The position numbers and the translations under genes are program-made. Shown here in pieces: positions 1-7,274 of a DNA stretch of 64,000 nt. The stretch is from Leucobacter sp. wl10 (GTDB lineage Bacteria; Actinomycetota; Actinomycetes; Actinomycetales; Microbacteriaceae): the NCBI RefSeq assembly GCF_003569785.1, contig NZ_KZ983997.1, positions 62,001-126,000 on the forward strand, in the 5' to 3' direction. The notes beneath the pieces are model-generated. The model searched no databases. It was not told the origin of the DNA and saw only the letters and a list, made by a program, of their open reading frames with translations. Each line of letters starts with the position of its first letter. Within the stretch, counting starts at the first letter, position 1.

Positions 1-24
1 GCGGGCGGGCTCGGCATCGCTCAC
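1..24 (-). CDS. 5' end of an unidentified gene running off the left edge
   Basis: Only the first eight codons are present, starting with GTG (M-S-D-A-E-P-A-R). A good ribosome binding site (GGAGG) lies about seven bases upstream of the GTG. The product cannot be named. Its upstream region holds the palindrome at 54-63, which resembles the site in front of the marR gene at 1069, so this gene is a likely target of that regulator. This is inferred from the shared motif only. Confidence 0.5.
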
Positions 25-52
25 GCGAACCTCCTCGTGGTCGCAAATATTG

Positions 53-64
53 ATTCCATGGAAG
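53..64. promoter_or_regulatory. Candidate MarR operator, site 1
   Basis: The perfect 10-base palindrome TTCCATGGAA (54-63) lies in the divergent region between the leftmost gene and the VOC gene. It differs by one base from TTCCATAGAA at 1111-1120, upstream of the marR gene. Two near-identical short palindromes in front of a MarR gene and a nearby gene are typical of a local MarR regulon. Confidence 0.45.
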
Positions 65-173
65 ATAAATGTATCGTAGGATCGGATCGCCGCGACTGTG
101 CGGATCGCACCCCCGCGCGAGGTGTCCGAGGAGGCTGTCGGGGGTGCGCGACTCGAGAGGAAAGAGGGAAATC

Positions 174-554
174 ATGAACGCTCCGGCACTCAACTCGGTG
201 GCCTGGTTCGAGATCGGCACGGACAGGGCCGAGGAGGTCAAGGAATTCTACGGCGAGCTGTTCGGCTGGCAGTACAAGCTCAACACCGACCTGCCCGGCG
301 TCGATTACCACGCCACCATCACCCCGGGCGCCCCCGGCCCGGTCGGCGGCATCTTCGACCATGCGGGGAAGTTCGCCGACTACGCCATCTTCTACGTGCT
401 GGTCGCCGATGTCGCCGCGACGATCGAGCAGGCCACGGCGCTCGGCGCCGAGGTGCTGATGGAGCCGGTCACCGATGCCTCCGGCTTCACCTTCGCGCGC
501 CTGGCCGACAACACCGGCCACCACTTCGGGGTGTTCTCCACTCCGGAGGCCTGA
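174..554 (+). CDS. VOC family (glyoxalase/bleomycin-resistance fold) protein
   Basis: This 126-residue protein has one vicinal-oxygen-chelate module. The opening NSVAWFEIGTDRAEEVKEFY and the later GHHFGVF segment are typical of single-domain VOC proteins annotated as glyoxalase-like. Members act as metal-dependent lyases, dioxygenases or drug-binding proteins, and the substrate cannot be read from the sequence. The ATG at 174 follows a purine-rich GAGG-AAAGAGGG stretch, which favours it over an in-frame upstream start. A strong hairpin follows the gene. It lies between two copies of a MarR-type palindrome and beside the marR gene, so control by that regulator is plausible. Confidence 0.85.
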   Translation: MNAPALNSVAWFEIGTDRAEEVKEFYGELFGWQYKLNTDLPGVDYHATITPGAPGPVGGIFDHAGKFADYAIFYVLVADVAATIEQATALGAEVLMEPVTDASGFTFARLADNTGHHFGVFSTPEA

Positions 555-558
555 GCCT

Positions 559-597
559 CCGGTCTGCGAGCGGGGCGAGACCTCGCTCGCAGACCGG
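559..597. terminator. Hairpin terminator between convergent VOC and marR genes
   Basis: A perfect 14-base stem (559-572 with 584-597) encloses an 11-base loop, a few bases after the VOC stop codon. The marR gene ends at 620 on the other strand, so the hairpin can serve both directions. No T-tract follows, as is usual for high-GC actinobacterial terminators. Confidence 0.65.
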
Positions 598-619
598 CTC
601 CGGCGGCACGCGTGCCGGG

Positions 620-1069
620 TCACGCGGTCAGTCGATCCGACGGGGCGAACGCCGTGGTCCGCAGCAGCCGCAGGCTCGCCGCCAGCCGATCCAGTTCCGT
701 GCCCCCGGCGAGGGCGCCGAACCGGAGCGCGAGCTCGTCCTCGAACACCGGCGTCGCATCGGCGAGCTTCTGCTTGCCGTGCCGTGTCAGTTCGAGCAGG
801 GAGGAGCGGCGGTCGTCCGGATTCGCCACTCGCCGCAGCAGCCCTGCCTGCTCGATCCGGTCGACGACCTTGCTGGTCCCGCCGACCGTGATCACGAACT
901 CGGTCGCGAGATCCTGCACCCGCTGCCGGGGCCGTCGCCCCAGGGACTGCAGGACCTCGAACCAGGTGAGCTGCAGATCGCACTCCCGCCGCAGCCGCGT
1001 ATCCGCCGCGGACCACAGCTCGGTTTCGAACCGCACCAGTTCGTGATACAGGCCCTTCAGATCAGGCAT
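620..1069 (-). CDS. MarR family transcriptional regulator
   Basis: This 149-residue protein has the MarR layout: N-terminal helices, a winged helix-turn-helix around residues 40-100, the conserved wing motif NPDDRRSSLLELT, and a C-terminal dimerisation helix. MarR proteins are dimeric repressors released by small ligands or oxidants. The ATG at 1069 is chosen because GAGGAG lies seven to eight bases upstream. In-frame sequence further upstream is low-complexity and crosses the probable promoter. A TTCCATAGAA palindrome near its promoter and a sister site at 54-63 suggest that it regulates itself and the genes at the left edge. Confidence 0.9.
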   Translation of the reverse strand: MPDLKGLYHELVRFETELWSAADTRLRRECDLQLTWFEVLQSLGRRPRQRVQDLATEFVITVGGTSKVVDRIEQAGLLRRVANPDDRRSSLLELTRHGKQKLADATPVFEDELALRFGALAGGTELDRLAASLRLLRTTAFAPSDRLTA

Positions 1070-1108
1070 CGCACGCTCCTCGTACTCGCATGTTTCCACG
1101 CTCTTATA

Positions 1109-1121
1109 GATTCCATAGAAT
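1109..1121. promoter_or_regulatory. Candidate MarR operator, site 2 (marR promoter)
   Basis: The near-palindrome ATTCCATAGAAT (1110-1121) lies about 40 bases upstream of the marR start codon, in an AT-rich patch that also holds TATA-like hexamers on the minus strand. It matches the site at 54-63 except at one base. It probably mediates autorepression. Confidence 0.45.
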
Positions 1122-1323
1122 AATCTTCCCGCGATCCATTCTAACGCGAGCAGGGAAGCCTGTTCTCGCGTGGAGGCGGGGCGTATCCGGGGCAGGGCCC
1201 GCTGGTGGGCCGGTTGCGGGGCAGCGCGGCCGGTCACGGACGCCCGCGCTCCTGGAGGACGCGTTCCCCGGCGTCGACGTAGCTCGCGAACAGATCGGTG
1301 ACGTCGCGGAGGCGTTGCGACCA

Positions 1324-1893
1324 TCAGCGAGCACCGAGAAGGCTGCGAGGAGGATCTGCCACCTGCAGCCAGAAGTCAGCGAAAGGTTTTGCGTCACGGA
1401 ACGTCTTGATACTCCAGCATCCAGCCGTGTCCAGCAATAGACCCATTCCCCACTCGTCACCGGGTCGTCCGTAGCTACTGGCGGTATGAGGCTCTGGCCC
1501 CCACACCAGGTCTCGTTCGAGTTCAGAAGGATCGGTAATCTGCACTGCAAGATCGCCTTCACCGGTGAGGCGGATGACGAACTTCTTGACCTCTTCGCTC
1601 GCGACAAGCTCTGCAGAAGAAGGAATCTGGAAGTAACCGAATGCCGAATCTCCCCGTAGGACCGCGGTGCCCATCACCTCGGGCCACTCTATGGGCGAGG
1701 GCGGTGAACACGTCGGCTCTCCCAGGTCTCCGAACGCTTCAGCGTTCTTGAGCCCATCTATTGGACCCATTGGAGGAGTTGCTGAATCATCGCCCTTCGA
1801 TGCCTGCGGGCTCGCACAGGACACAAGGAGAGCAATTCCGATCGCAGCGACCACGAAGGTTCGTGCGGCGATTACTGCACGATTTCTCAGCAT
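1324..1893 (-). CDS. Predicted lipoprotein, unknown function
   Basis: This 189-residue protein starts with a basic n-region and a hydrophobic stretch ending in the lipobox LVSC, so Cys26 would be lipidated and the protein anchored outside the cytoplasmic membrane. The remainder is acidic and proline-rich, with one internal Cys pair candidate, and matches no family I recognise. Its base composition is less GC-rich than the flanking core genes, which suggests an accessory gene. After its stop, the same frame stays open for 29 more codons with coding-like residues (see findings). Confidence 0.7.
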   Translation of the reverse strand: MLRNRAVIAARTFVVAAIGIALLVSCASPQASKGDDSATPPMGPIDGLKNAEAFGDLGEPTCSPPSPIEWPEVMGTAVLRGDSAFGYFQIPSSAELVASEEVKKFVIRLTGEGDLAVQITDPSELERDLVWGPEPHTASSYGRPGDEWGMGLLLDTAGCWSIKTFRDAKPFADFWLQVADPPRSLLGAR

Positions 1894-1913
1894 CGCAGTT
1901 ACGCCCGCAGTGT

Positions 1914-2543
1914 TTAGGTCGTTGCTGTGAAGCTGACGGGCTGGCGGAGTATCGTGCGTAGCTTGTCGGGGGTGACTTTGCGGAAGTCGCTGAAGTAGAC
2001 CTCGTGGTGCTTGCCGTCTACGCGCAGGCCGTTCTCGGGGATGAACTCGTCGTGCATGCGTTTCAGCACGGGGCCTTCATCATCGAAGGAGCCGTAGTGG
2101 AGCGTTTGGACACAGCGCCCCTCCGAGAGCGTTTCGAGGCGAACCCCGTCCAGGCGAGCGGGCTTGTTCTTGGCCCCGGCCTGCTCGACCGCGCTCTGGA
2201 ACGAATCCCGGTCGAGCCAGTCGGGAACCATGAGCATCATCGTCCAGTCCCATCGAGACTTGTCGCGTGCGGCGGTGAACGCGTCCATGTCCTCCGCCCA
2301 CCACAGACCCTCCAGCGGTGGAACGACGTAGTCGCGTTCAAGTTCTCGCTTGCTGATGAACTTGAGCTTGTAGGCGACCGGATACAGCGCCGAAAGAGCC
2401 TCCGTGTAGGCCGGAGCGGTGTTGGGGTCGCCGTGCCCGTCGATCATGAGGTATTGCATGTCGGGAACATCCACGATGCGAAACTGTCCGCGCGGGGCTT
2501 GATAGCTATCGAGAGACTTCTTGAAGTCGATCTTGTCAGTCAT
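1914..2543 (-). CDS. GyrI-like small-molecule-binding domain protein
   Basis: This 209-residue protein resembles the GyrI-like (SbmC/Rob effector domain) group. Features include a YLMIDGHGDPN segment near the start, a central WWAEDM and WDWTMMLMVPDW region, and a conserved acidic end containing KHHEVYFSDFRKV. Proteins of this group bind small hydrophobic or cationic molecules and are often encoded beside transcriptional regulators. The gene overlaps the end of the PadR gene by eight bases, so the two are probably co-transcribed, with this protein as ligand sensor or detoxifying partner. The enzymatic role, if any, is unknown. Confidence 0.8.
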   Translation of the reverse strand: MTDKIDFKKSLDSYQAPRGQFRIVDVPDMQYLMIDGHGDPNTAPAYTEALSALYPVAYKLKFISKRELERDYVVPPLEGLWWAEDMDAFTAARDKSRWDWTMMLMVPDWLDRDSFQSAVEQAGAKNKPARLDGVRLETLSEGRCVQTLHYGSFDDEGPVLKRMHDEFIPENGLRVDGKHHEVYFSDFRKVTPDKLRTILRQPVSFTATT

Positions 2544-3060
2544 GGGATGCCTGGACTCGGGACGCGAGCCACGACCTTTCCGCCTCCAAGAGGCTCAGTG
2601 CGTAGGAGAACACCTCTCGCGCAGCAAGCGGGAGCGGGGCCTGGGATCGTTCGGCTTCTTCGACCGCGGTGATGCGGGCTTCGATCTGCGGGAGTCGGGC
2701 GCGCACTGCATCGGTGTATTCGCGCTCGGTAAGAAGCGGCAGGTTGGAAACGCCCACAAGGAACGGATGCGGAACCGGGTGGGCCTCGATGAGCTGGGCG
2801 ATCACGTCTCGCCGGGCGACGTGCCTACCCTCGTCCGTGGCGTGGAAGACGCGACGTGGCTTCATCCCTGGCGTGGGTTGCGCGCCCTGGACGAGTCCGC
2901 GCTTCTCCAGTTTGGCGAGTAGGTAGTAGATCGAGGAGAACCCAACTTCCGTCCACTGGCGGATACCTCGTTGCTCGATCACCTGTTCGAGGTCGTAGCC
3001 GTGGGCCGGTCGCTCGATGATGAGGCCGAGGATTGTGAGCTCTGCCGGAGTCAACGCCAT
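2536..3060 (-). CDS. PadR family transcriptional regulator
   Basis: This 174-residue protein carries the PadR winged helix at residues 1-85 (LTPAELTILGLIIERPAHGY, then SSIYYLLAKLEKRGLV) and a C-terminal helical dimerisation region. PadR proteins usually repress their own operon and a detoxification or efflux gene. The ATG at 3060 sits six bases after a TAGGAT hexamer, so the mRNA is probably leaderless. A perfect palindrome CTAGTACTAG overlaps that hexamer, consistent with autorepression. The downstream GyrI-like gene overlaps its end. Confidence 0.9.
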   Translation of the reverse strand: MALTPAELTILGLIIERPAHGYDLEQVIEQRGIRQWTEVGFSSIYYLLAKLEKRGLVQGAQPTPGMKPRRVFHATDEGRHVARRDVIAQLIEAHPVPHPFLVGVSNLPLLTEREYTDAVRARLPQIEARITAVEEAERSQAPLPLAAREVFSYALSLLEAERSWLASRVQASHD

Positions 3061-3066
3061 GTTCTT

Positions 3067-3079
3067 ATCCTAGTACTAG
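3067..3079. promoter_or_regulatory. PadR promoter -10 with overlapping palindromic operator
   Basis: On the minus strand TAGGAT (3072-3067) is followed by six bases and the PadR ATG, the spacing of an actinobacterial leaderless promoter. The 10-base perfect palindrome CTAGTACTAG (3070-3079) overlaps the hexamer, so a bound dimer would block RNA polymerase. Confidence 0.5.
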
Positions 3080-3084
3080 AATAT

Positions 3085-3600
3085 CGACATAGAGGCGCCG
3101 TCGCTTCAAGGGTTGCGGTGGGAAGCCATCGGCTGAGGAAAGTGAGCGAGCATCAACGTCTGACGTTGACGCCGGTAGGAGCGTTTCCCGGGTCTGATTC
3201 GGCCTCTGACCGGCTTCGTGCCGTCACCATGATCCGTCGGCCCGCCGGGCCGGTTGCCGAACCCGCTGAAGAGAAGGGTATCGGGCCGGAGTCGTTCTCA
3301 ACGGGTTATCGGGTGGCTCAATCGTTTACGAGACAGGGAACGATCCCTCACGGGCAATGCTCGGGATGGATCTGACGAGTCTGAGCCCAGCGGCTCGGCG
3401 TCTCGCGCATCACCCTGTCGAGAAACCCGAAAAGACGCGGCTCATGGCGCCCGAGTGGCCGCCTTCTCTGACAGCTTGTGAACAGCCAAAGCCACCATGA
3501 CGTACCAGCACATGCGCTTTGAGCATCGACGATCTGCGAGGGCAGAGCCGGAAACCATCACAGCGCACCAACGCCAAAATCCTTTTGATCAGGTATTTTG
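3085..3600. other. Intergenic stretch without recognisable gene
   Basis: No reading frame here has convincing protein character or a ribosome binding site. The only structure noted is a short inverted repeat (TCAACGT-ctg-ACGTTGA, 3153-3169). The part nearest the tRNA is less GC-rich than the surroundings. Confidence 0.5.
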
Positions 3601-3627
3601 CCCAAACAAAGGGAGTTTGGGAGCGGG

Positions 3628-3700
3628 TGGGCCCTGCCGGGATCGAACCGACGACATCCACGGTGTAAACGTGGCGCTCTACCAGCTGAGCTAAAGGCCC
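3628..3700 (-). tRNA. tRNA-Val (anticodon TAC)
   Basis: The minus strand folds into a complete 73-base cloverleaf. The acceptor arm GGGCCTT pairs with AGGGCCC plus discriminator A. The D-arm contains AGCTGGTAGA, the anticodon stem CCACG/CGTGG holds the loop TTTACAC, and the T-arm contains GGTTCGATCC. The anticodon TAC reads GTA and other valine codons. CCA is not encoded. A TACACT hexamer at 3729-3724 is a plausible -10 element about 17 bases before the RNA starts. Confidence 0.97.
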
Positions 3701-3763
3701 GTGACCGCGAGGCGGACCTGCCAAGTGTATGTCAACTCTCCGGGCGGTCGCGAATCAGCGCGA

Positions 3764-4225
3764 TCAGCCGATGGCGGCGAGCGCGTCCCGGTACGCCGAG
3801 AAGTCGCGGGGCTGACCCGGCGCGGTCTCGAACGACGCGAGCACGCGGCGATCCTCGCCGACCACCAGCGTGGCGCGGGTGGCGATGCCGGCCTCTTCCA
3901 CGAACACCCCGCACTGCTTCGCGACGGCGCCGTGGGGCCAGAAATCGGAGAGGATCGAGAACTGGTAGCCCTCCTGCTCGGCCCACGCCCTCAGCGTATG
4001 GACGGAGTCGGCCGAGACGCCCACCAGCCGCACATTGCTGTCGGAGAACACCGACAGGTTGTCGCGCAGCTCGCACAGCTCACCGGTGCAGATGCCCGAG
4101 AACGCGAACGGGAAGAAGACCAGCGCGACAGGTCCCTCCGCGACGATCTCGGACAGCGTGAGCTCCTCGCCGCGCTGATCCGACAGCGTGAAATCCGGCG
4201 CCTGCGCGCCGACCTCGAGCACCAC
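3764..4225 (-). CDS. ahpE: Peroxiredoxin, AhpE type
   Basis: This 153-residue thioredoxin-fold protein (AhpC-TSA/redoxin family) reduces hydroperoxides and peroxynitrite through a cysteine sulfenate. The active-site segment FFPFAFSGICTGELCE places the peroxidatic cysteine at Cys46, as in mycobacterial AhpE. A second cysteine (Cys51) and one near residue 104 could help recycling. AhpE of mycobacteria is recycled by mycothiol and mycoredoxin, which is plausible here but cannot be shown. The GTG at 4225 follows an AAAGGGGG ribosome binding site. The neighbouring gpx gene shares the antioxidant theme. Confidence 0.9.
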   Translation of the reverse strand: MVLEVGAQAPDFTLSDQRGEELTLSEIVAEGPVALVFFPFAFSGICTGELCELRDNLSVFSDSNVRLVGVSADSVHTLRAWAEQEGYQFSILSDFWPHGAVAKQCGVFVEEAGIATRATLVVGEDRRVLASFETAPGQPRDFSAYRDALAAIG

Positions 4226-4295
4226 GGTGCCCCCTTTCCGGCGCGACGCGCCCCTGTGACGACGGGTTGCTGTTCAGACTACCGGGGAGGGTCGA

Positions 4296-4781
4296 TCAGG
4301 CGGGCAGGGCGGCCTCGATCGCGGCGATCACCTCGGGGTCGTCGGGTTCGACCTGCGGTCGGAAACGCGCGACCGAATCATCGGGGGCGACCACGAATTT
4401 CTCGAAGTTCCACTTGACGCGCCCGGTCTTGCCGTCGGCGTCCGGCACCTCGTGCAGCAGGGCGTAGAGCGGGTGCTTACGGCGACCGTTCACGCGCACC
4501 TTCTCCATGAGCGGGAAGGTGACGCCGTAGCTCGTCGAGCAGAAGGTCTTGATCTCCTCGGCGTCTCCGGGCTCCTGATTGAGAAACTGATTGCACGGGA
4601 AGCCGAGCACCGTGAGGCCGCGGTCGCCGTAGCGGCGCTGCAGATCCTCGAGCTTCTCGTACTGCGGGGTCAACCCGCAGCGCGATGCGACGTTGACGAT
4701 GAGCACGGCCTGATCGGCGTAGGCGGCGAGCGTGGTGTCTTCTCCATCGATGGTGGTCAGCGGGATCTCGCGAAGCTTCAT
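4296..4781 (-). CDS. Glutathione peroxidase family protein (thiol peroxidase)
   Basis: At 161 residues this is a typical bacterial Gpx. The family motifs are visible: NVASRCGLT with catalytic Cys35, GFPCNQF with the probable resolving Cys64, and WNFEKF with the catalytic Trp and Asn. Cysteine-type Gpx proteins without selenocysteine usually use thioredoxin, not glutathione, as reductant, so the substrate name should not be taken literally. TAGGCT lies six bases before the ATG on the coding strand, which suggests a leaderless mRNA separate from ahpE. Confidence 0.93.
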   Translation of the reverse strand: MKLREIPLTTIDGEDTTLAAYADQAVLIVNVASRCGLTPQYEKLEDLQRRYGDRGLTVLGFPCNQFLNQEPGDAEEIKTFCSTSYGVTFPLMEKVRVNGRRKHPLYALLHEVPDADGKTGRVKWNFEKFVVAPDDSVARFRPQVEPDDPEVIAAIEAALPA

Positions 4782-4895
4782 GCCACCAGCCTACGCGTGT
4801 CGCGAGAGCAGGATCGCCCGGAATGTTCTGGGAAGCGGCGGTGTTGGAGGACTCAGTGGGCCGCGAGGGATCGCGGCGCGAAGGGAGATTGAGGA

Positions 4896-5426
4896 ATGGG
4901 CCCGGACGTGAGCGGCGCGACTCGGCGGATCGATGTGGAGACCGGTGGTGAGGCGCTCAAGCGAGCGTTCCGCGAGCATCCCACGGGTGTCGCACTCATC
5001 ACCGCGCAGACCGCGGCTGGTCCCGTCGGCCTCACCGCCTCGAGTGTCGCCTCGGTCGGAGTCGACCCCCCGGCGCTCTCCTTCTCGGTGACCCGCGCGA
5101 CCGGAAGCGCCGGCGGCATAGTGGGGGCCGACACCTACCTGGTGCACCTGCTCGACGCGCGCCACCCGGACATCGCGCGCTCGTTCGCCGTCTCCGGTGC
5201 CGAGCGCTTCACCCCGGATCAGGGATGGGAGATCCTGCCCACCGGCGAACCGTATCTGCCCGCGTCCCGCGTCGCGCTGCGCTGCCGCACCCTGCACTCC
5301 CTGGGCGTCGGCTCGTCGGTGGTCGTGATCGCCGAGGTGCTCGACGCGCGCTTCGGCGAGGCTCACGAGCCGATGGTGTACCACGATCGCGAGTTCCGCG
5401 CGCTCCCGGTAGGCTCGGGCTCATGA
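4896..5426 (+). CDS. Flavin reductase family protein (FMN-binding split barrel)
   Basis: This 176-residue protein matches the flavin-reductase-like domain. The opening REHPTGVALIT and GLTASSVASVGVDPPALSFS are the FMN-binding hallmarks. Such proteins reduce FMN or FAD with NAD(P)H for a partner oxygenase, or act as stand-alone flavoproteins. The start is set by GGAGATTGAGGA just before the ATG. Its TGA overlaps the ATG of the next gene by four bases (ATGA), indicating translational coupling with the glutathionyl-hydroquinone-reductase-like protein. A joint role in quinone or xenobiotic reduction is inferred. Confidence 0.88.
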   Translation: MGPDVSGATRRIDVETGGEALKRAFREHPTGVALITAQTAAGPVGLTASSVASVGVDPPALSFSVTRATGSAGGIVGADTYLVHLLDARHPDIARSFAVSGAERFTPDQGWEILPTGEPYLPASRVALRCRTLHSLGVGSSVVVIAEVLDARFGEAHEPMVYHDREFRALPVGSGS

Positions 5427-6562
5427 CAGCGGAGAGGGCGGATGGGCACGACATGGGCGGATACGTGACCGGCGGCGCGCCGTTCGAGCGCGACACCAAC
5501 TACATCGAGGATCGCATCGTGGCCGACCCGGCGACGATCCGCGAGCTGCAGCCGCCACCGCCCTCGAAGGTCGGCTCCCTCGGCTACGGGCTCGCCCCGG
5601 GAGCGGAGGCGTGGCCGGTCGAGCCGGGGAGGTACCGGCTCGTCGCGGCGGCGGCTTGCCCATGGGCAGGCCGCACCCTCATCGTGCGGCGGCTGCTCGG
5701 ACTCGAGCACGTGATCTCGCTCGGGCGCCCGGGCCCCGTGCACGACGCGCGATCCTGGACCTTCGACCTCGAGGGCTCCCCGGACAACGCGGGAGGGGTG
5801 GATCCCGTGCTCGGCACCGAGCGCCTGCAGCAGAACTACTTCGCGCGGTTCCCGGGCTATCCGCGCGGCATCACGGTGCCCGCCCTCGTCGATGTGCCGA
5901 GCGGAGGGGTCGTCACGAACGACTACCCCCAGATCACGATCGACTTCTCGACCCAGTGGCGGGAGTTCCACCGCGAGGGCGCCCCCGACCTGCTGCCGGG
6001 CGAGCGGCTCGAGGAGATGTGGCCCGTGATCGAGCGCGTGTTCACCGAGGTCAACAACGGGGTGTACCGCTGCGGCTTCGCAGGCAGCCAGGAGGCCTAC
6101 GACGCGGCGTACGCGCGGCTCTGGGAGGCGATGGACTGGCTGGAGGAGCGTTTGGCCGGCAGCCGCTACCTCGTCGGCGACACGATCACCGAGGCCGACG
6201 TGCGCCTCTTCACGACGCTCGTGCGCTTCGACGCGGTGTACCACGGGCATTTCAAGACGAACCGCAACAAGCTGGCCGAGATGGACCGGCTCTGGGCGTA
6301 CGCGCGCGACCTGTTCCAGACCCCCGGGTTCGGCGACACCGTCGACTTCGTGCAGATCAAGCGGCACTACTACGCGACGCACACCGACATCAATCCGACC
6401 CGGATCGTGCCCGACGGCCCCGACCTCTCGAACTGGCTCGAACCGCACGGCCGCGAGCGTCTCGGGGGTTCCCCCTTCGGCGACGGATCCGCTCCGGGGC
6501 CGGTCCCCGAGCCGGAGCGCGTGGCGCCCGGTCACAACCCGCTCTACCCCGCCGACGGGTGA
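5423..6562 (+). CDS. Glutathionyl-hydroquinone-reductase-like glutathione S-transferase family protein
   Basis: This 379-residue protein belongs to the Xi-class GST group (YqjG/PcpF-like). The N-terminal thioredoxin fold carries the catalytic CPWA motif (Cys79), followed by the long insert with TNDYPQITIDF and a helical C-terminal domain (EADVRLFTTLVRFDAVYHGHFK). Family members reductively remove glutathione from glutathionyl-hydroquinones. Actinobacteria normally make mycothiol rather than glutathione, so a mycothiol-conjugate substrate is a reasonable guess. The gene overlaps the flavin reductase gene by four bases and ends with a proline-rich tail. Confidence 0.9.
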   Translation: MTAERADGHDMGGYVTGGAPFERDTNYIEDRIVADPATIRELQPPPPSKVGSLGYGLAPGAEAWPVEPGRYRLVAAAACPWAGRTLIVRRLLGLEHVISLGRPGPVHDARSWTFDLEGSPDNAGGVDPVLGTERLQQNYFARFPGYPRGITVPALVDVPSGGVVTNDYPQITIDFSTQWREFHREGAPDLLPGERLEEMWPVIERVFTEVNNGVYRCGFAGSQEAYDAAYARLWEAMDWLEERLAGSRYLVGDTITEADVRLFTTLVRFDAVYHGHFKTNRNKLAEMDRLWAYARDLFQTPGFGDTVDFVQIKRHYYATHTDINPTRIVPDGPDLSNWLEPHGRERLGGSPFGDGSAPGPVPEPERVAPGHNPLYPADG

Positions 6563-6592
6563 CCCCGGCGCCCCGTCAGCCGCCGAAGGCGC

Positions 6593-7249
6593 TCACCAGC
6601 CTCGCGCGATCCAGGCCTCGAGATCGGGCTGCTCGTGGGCGATCGTCGTACTCTCCCCGTGTCCCGGCCGCGCGCTCGTCTCGATGGGCAGGGTGAACAG
6701 GCGGGAACGGATGGAGGCGATGATCTGATCGAAGCTGGAGTAGTCCCAGCGCGTCGCGCCCGGCCCGCCTCGGAAGAGCGTGTCGCCCGAGAACACGGTC
6801 CCGAGCGTCGGCGCCGCGAAGCAGACCGACCCGGGGGTGTGCCCGGGGGTGTGCAGCGCCACGATCTCTGCGCCCGCGATCGAGAAGCCCGCTCCGTCGG
6901 CGAGCTCGAAGTCGGGCGTCCCGGTGCCGTAGGTCTGCTCCCACAGGAACAGGTCGGCCGGGTGCAGATAGACGTGGGCGTCGAGCTGCTCCGCGACCTC
7001 GAGCGCCGCATTCACGTGGTCCTCGTGGCCGTGGGTGAGCAGGATCCCGAGCGCTTCCCGGTCGCCCACCGCCCGCGCGATCGCTTCGGCGTCGTGCGAA
7101 GCGTCGATCACGATCGCCTCGGCGTCGTCGCCCACGACCCACACGTTGTTCTCGAGTTCGACGCCTCCGGTCGGATACCCGTCCCGGCCGATCCCGACGA
7201 GCCCGCTCGTCACCACACGATCGATCCGCACCTCAGACATGTCGCTCAT
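6593..7249 (-). CDS. Metallo-beta-lactamase fold hydrolase (Rv2260-like)
   Basis: This 218-residue protein has the dinuclear zinc motif THGHEDH (His73, His75, Asp77, His78), followed by HTPGHTPGS and SGDTLFRGGPG, as in glyoxalase II-type hydrolases. The N-terminal ENNVWVVGDDAEAIVIDAS strongly recalls the actinobacterial subgroup usually encoded beside mycothiol-dependent formaldehyde dehydrogenase. Hydrolysis of an S-acyl-mycothiol is therefore a sensible guess. That dehydrogenase gene is not in the window. Two in-frame ATGs (7249 and 7240) are possible, and GAGGAGAGG is better spaced for the second. Confidence 0.88.
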   Translation of the reverse strand: MSDMSEVRIDRVVTSGLVGIGRDGYPTGGVELENNVWVVGDDAEAIVIDASHDAEAIARAVGDREALGILLTHGHEDHVNAALEVAEQLDAHVYLHPADLFLWEQTYGTGTPDFELADGAGFSIAGAEIVALHTPGHTPGSVCFAAPTLGTVFSGDTLFRGGPGATRWDYSSFDQIIASIRSRLFTLPIETSARPGHGESTTIAHEQPDLEAWIARGW

Positions 7250-7274
7250 CCTCTCCTCGGTCGGATGCGCCGGT

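Noticed and set aside
3601-3621. Short inverted repeat CCCAAAC/GTTTGGG after tRNA-Val as a terminator
   Set aside because: The stem is only seven bases and is followed by an A-rich rather than T-rich stretch on the minus strand. It is too weak to annotate.
3410-3724. Open frame running through the tRNA-Val region
   Set aside because: It contains the translated tRNA sequence and no ribosome binding site. Such frames are a known annotation artefact.
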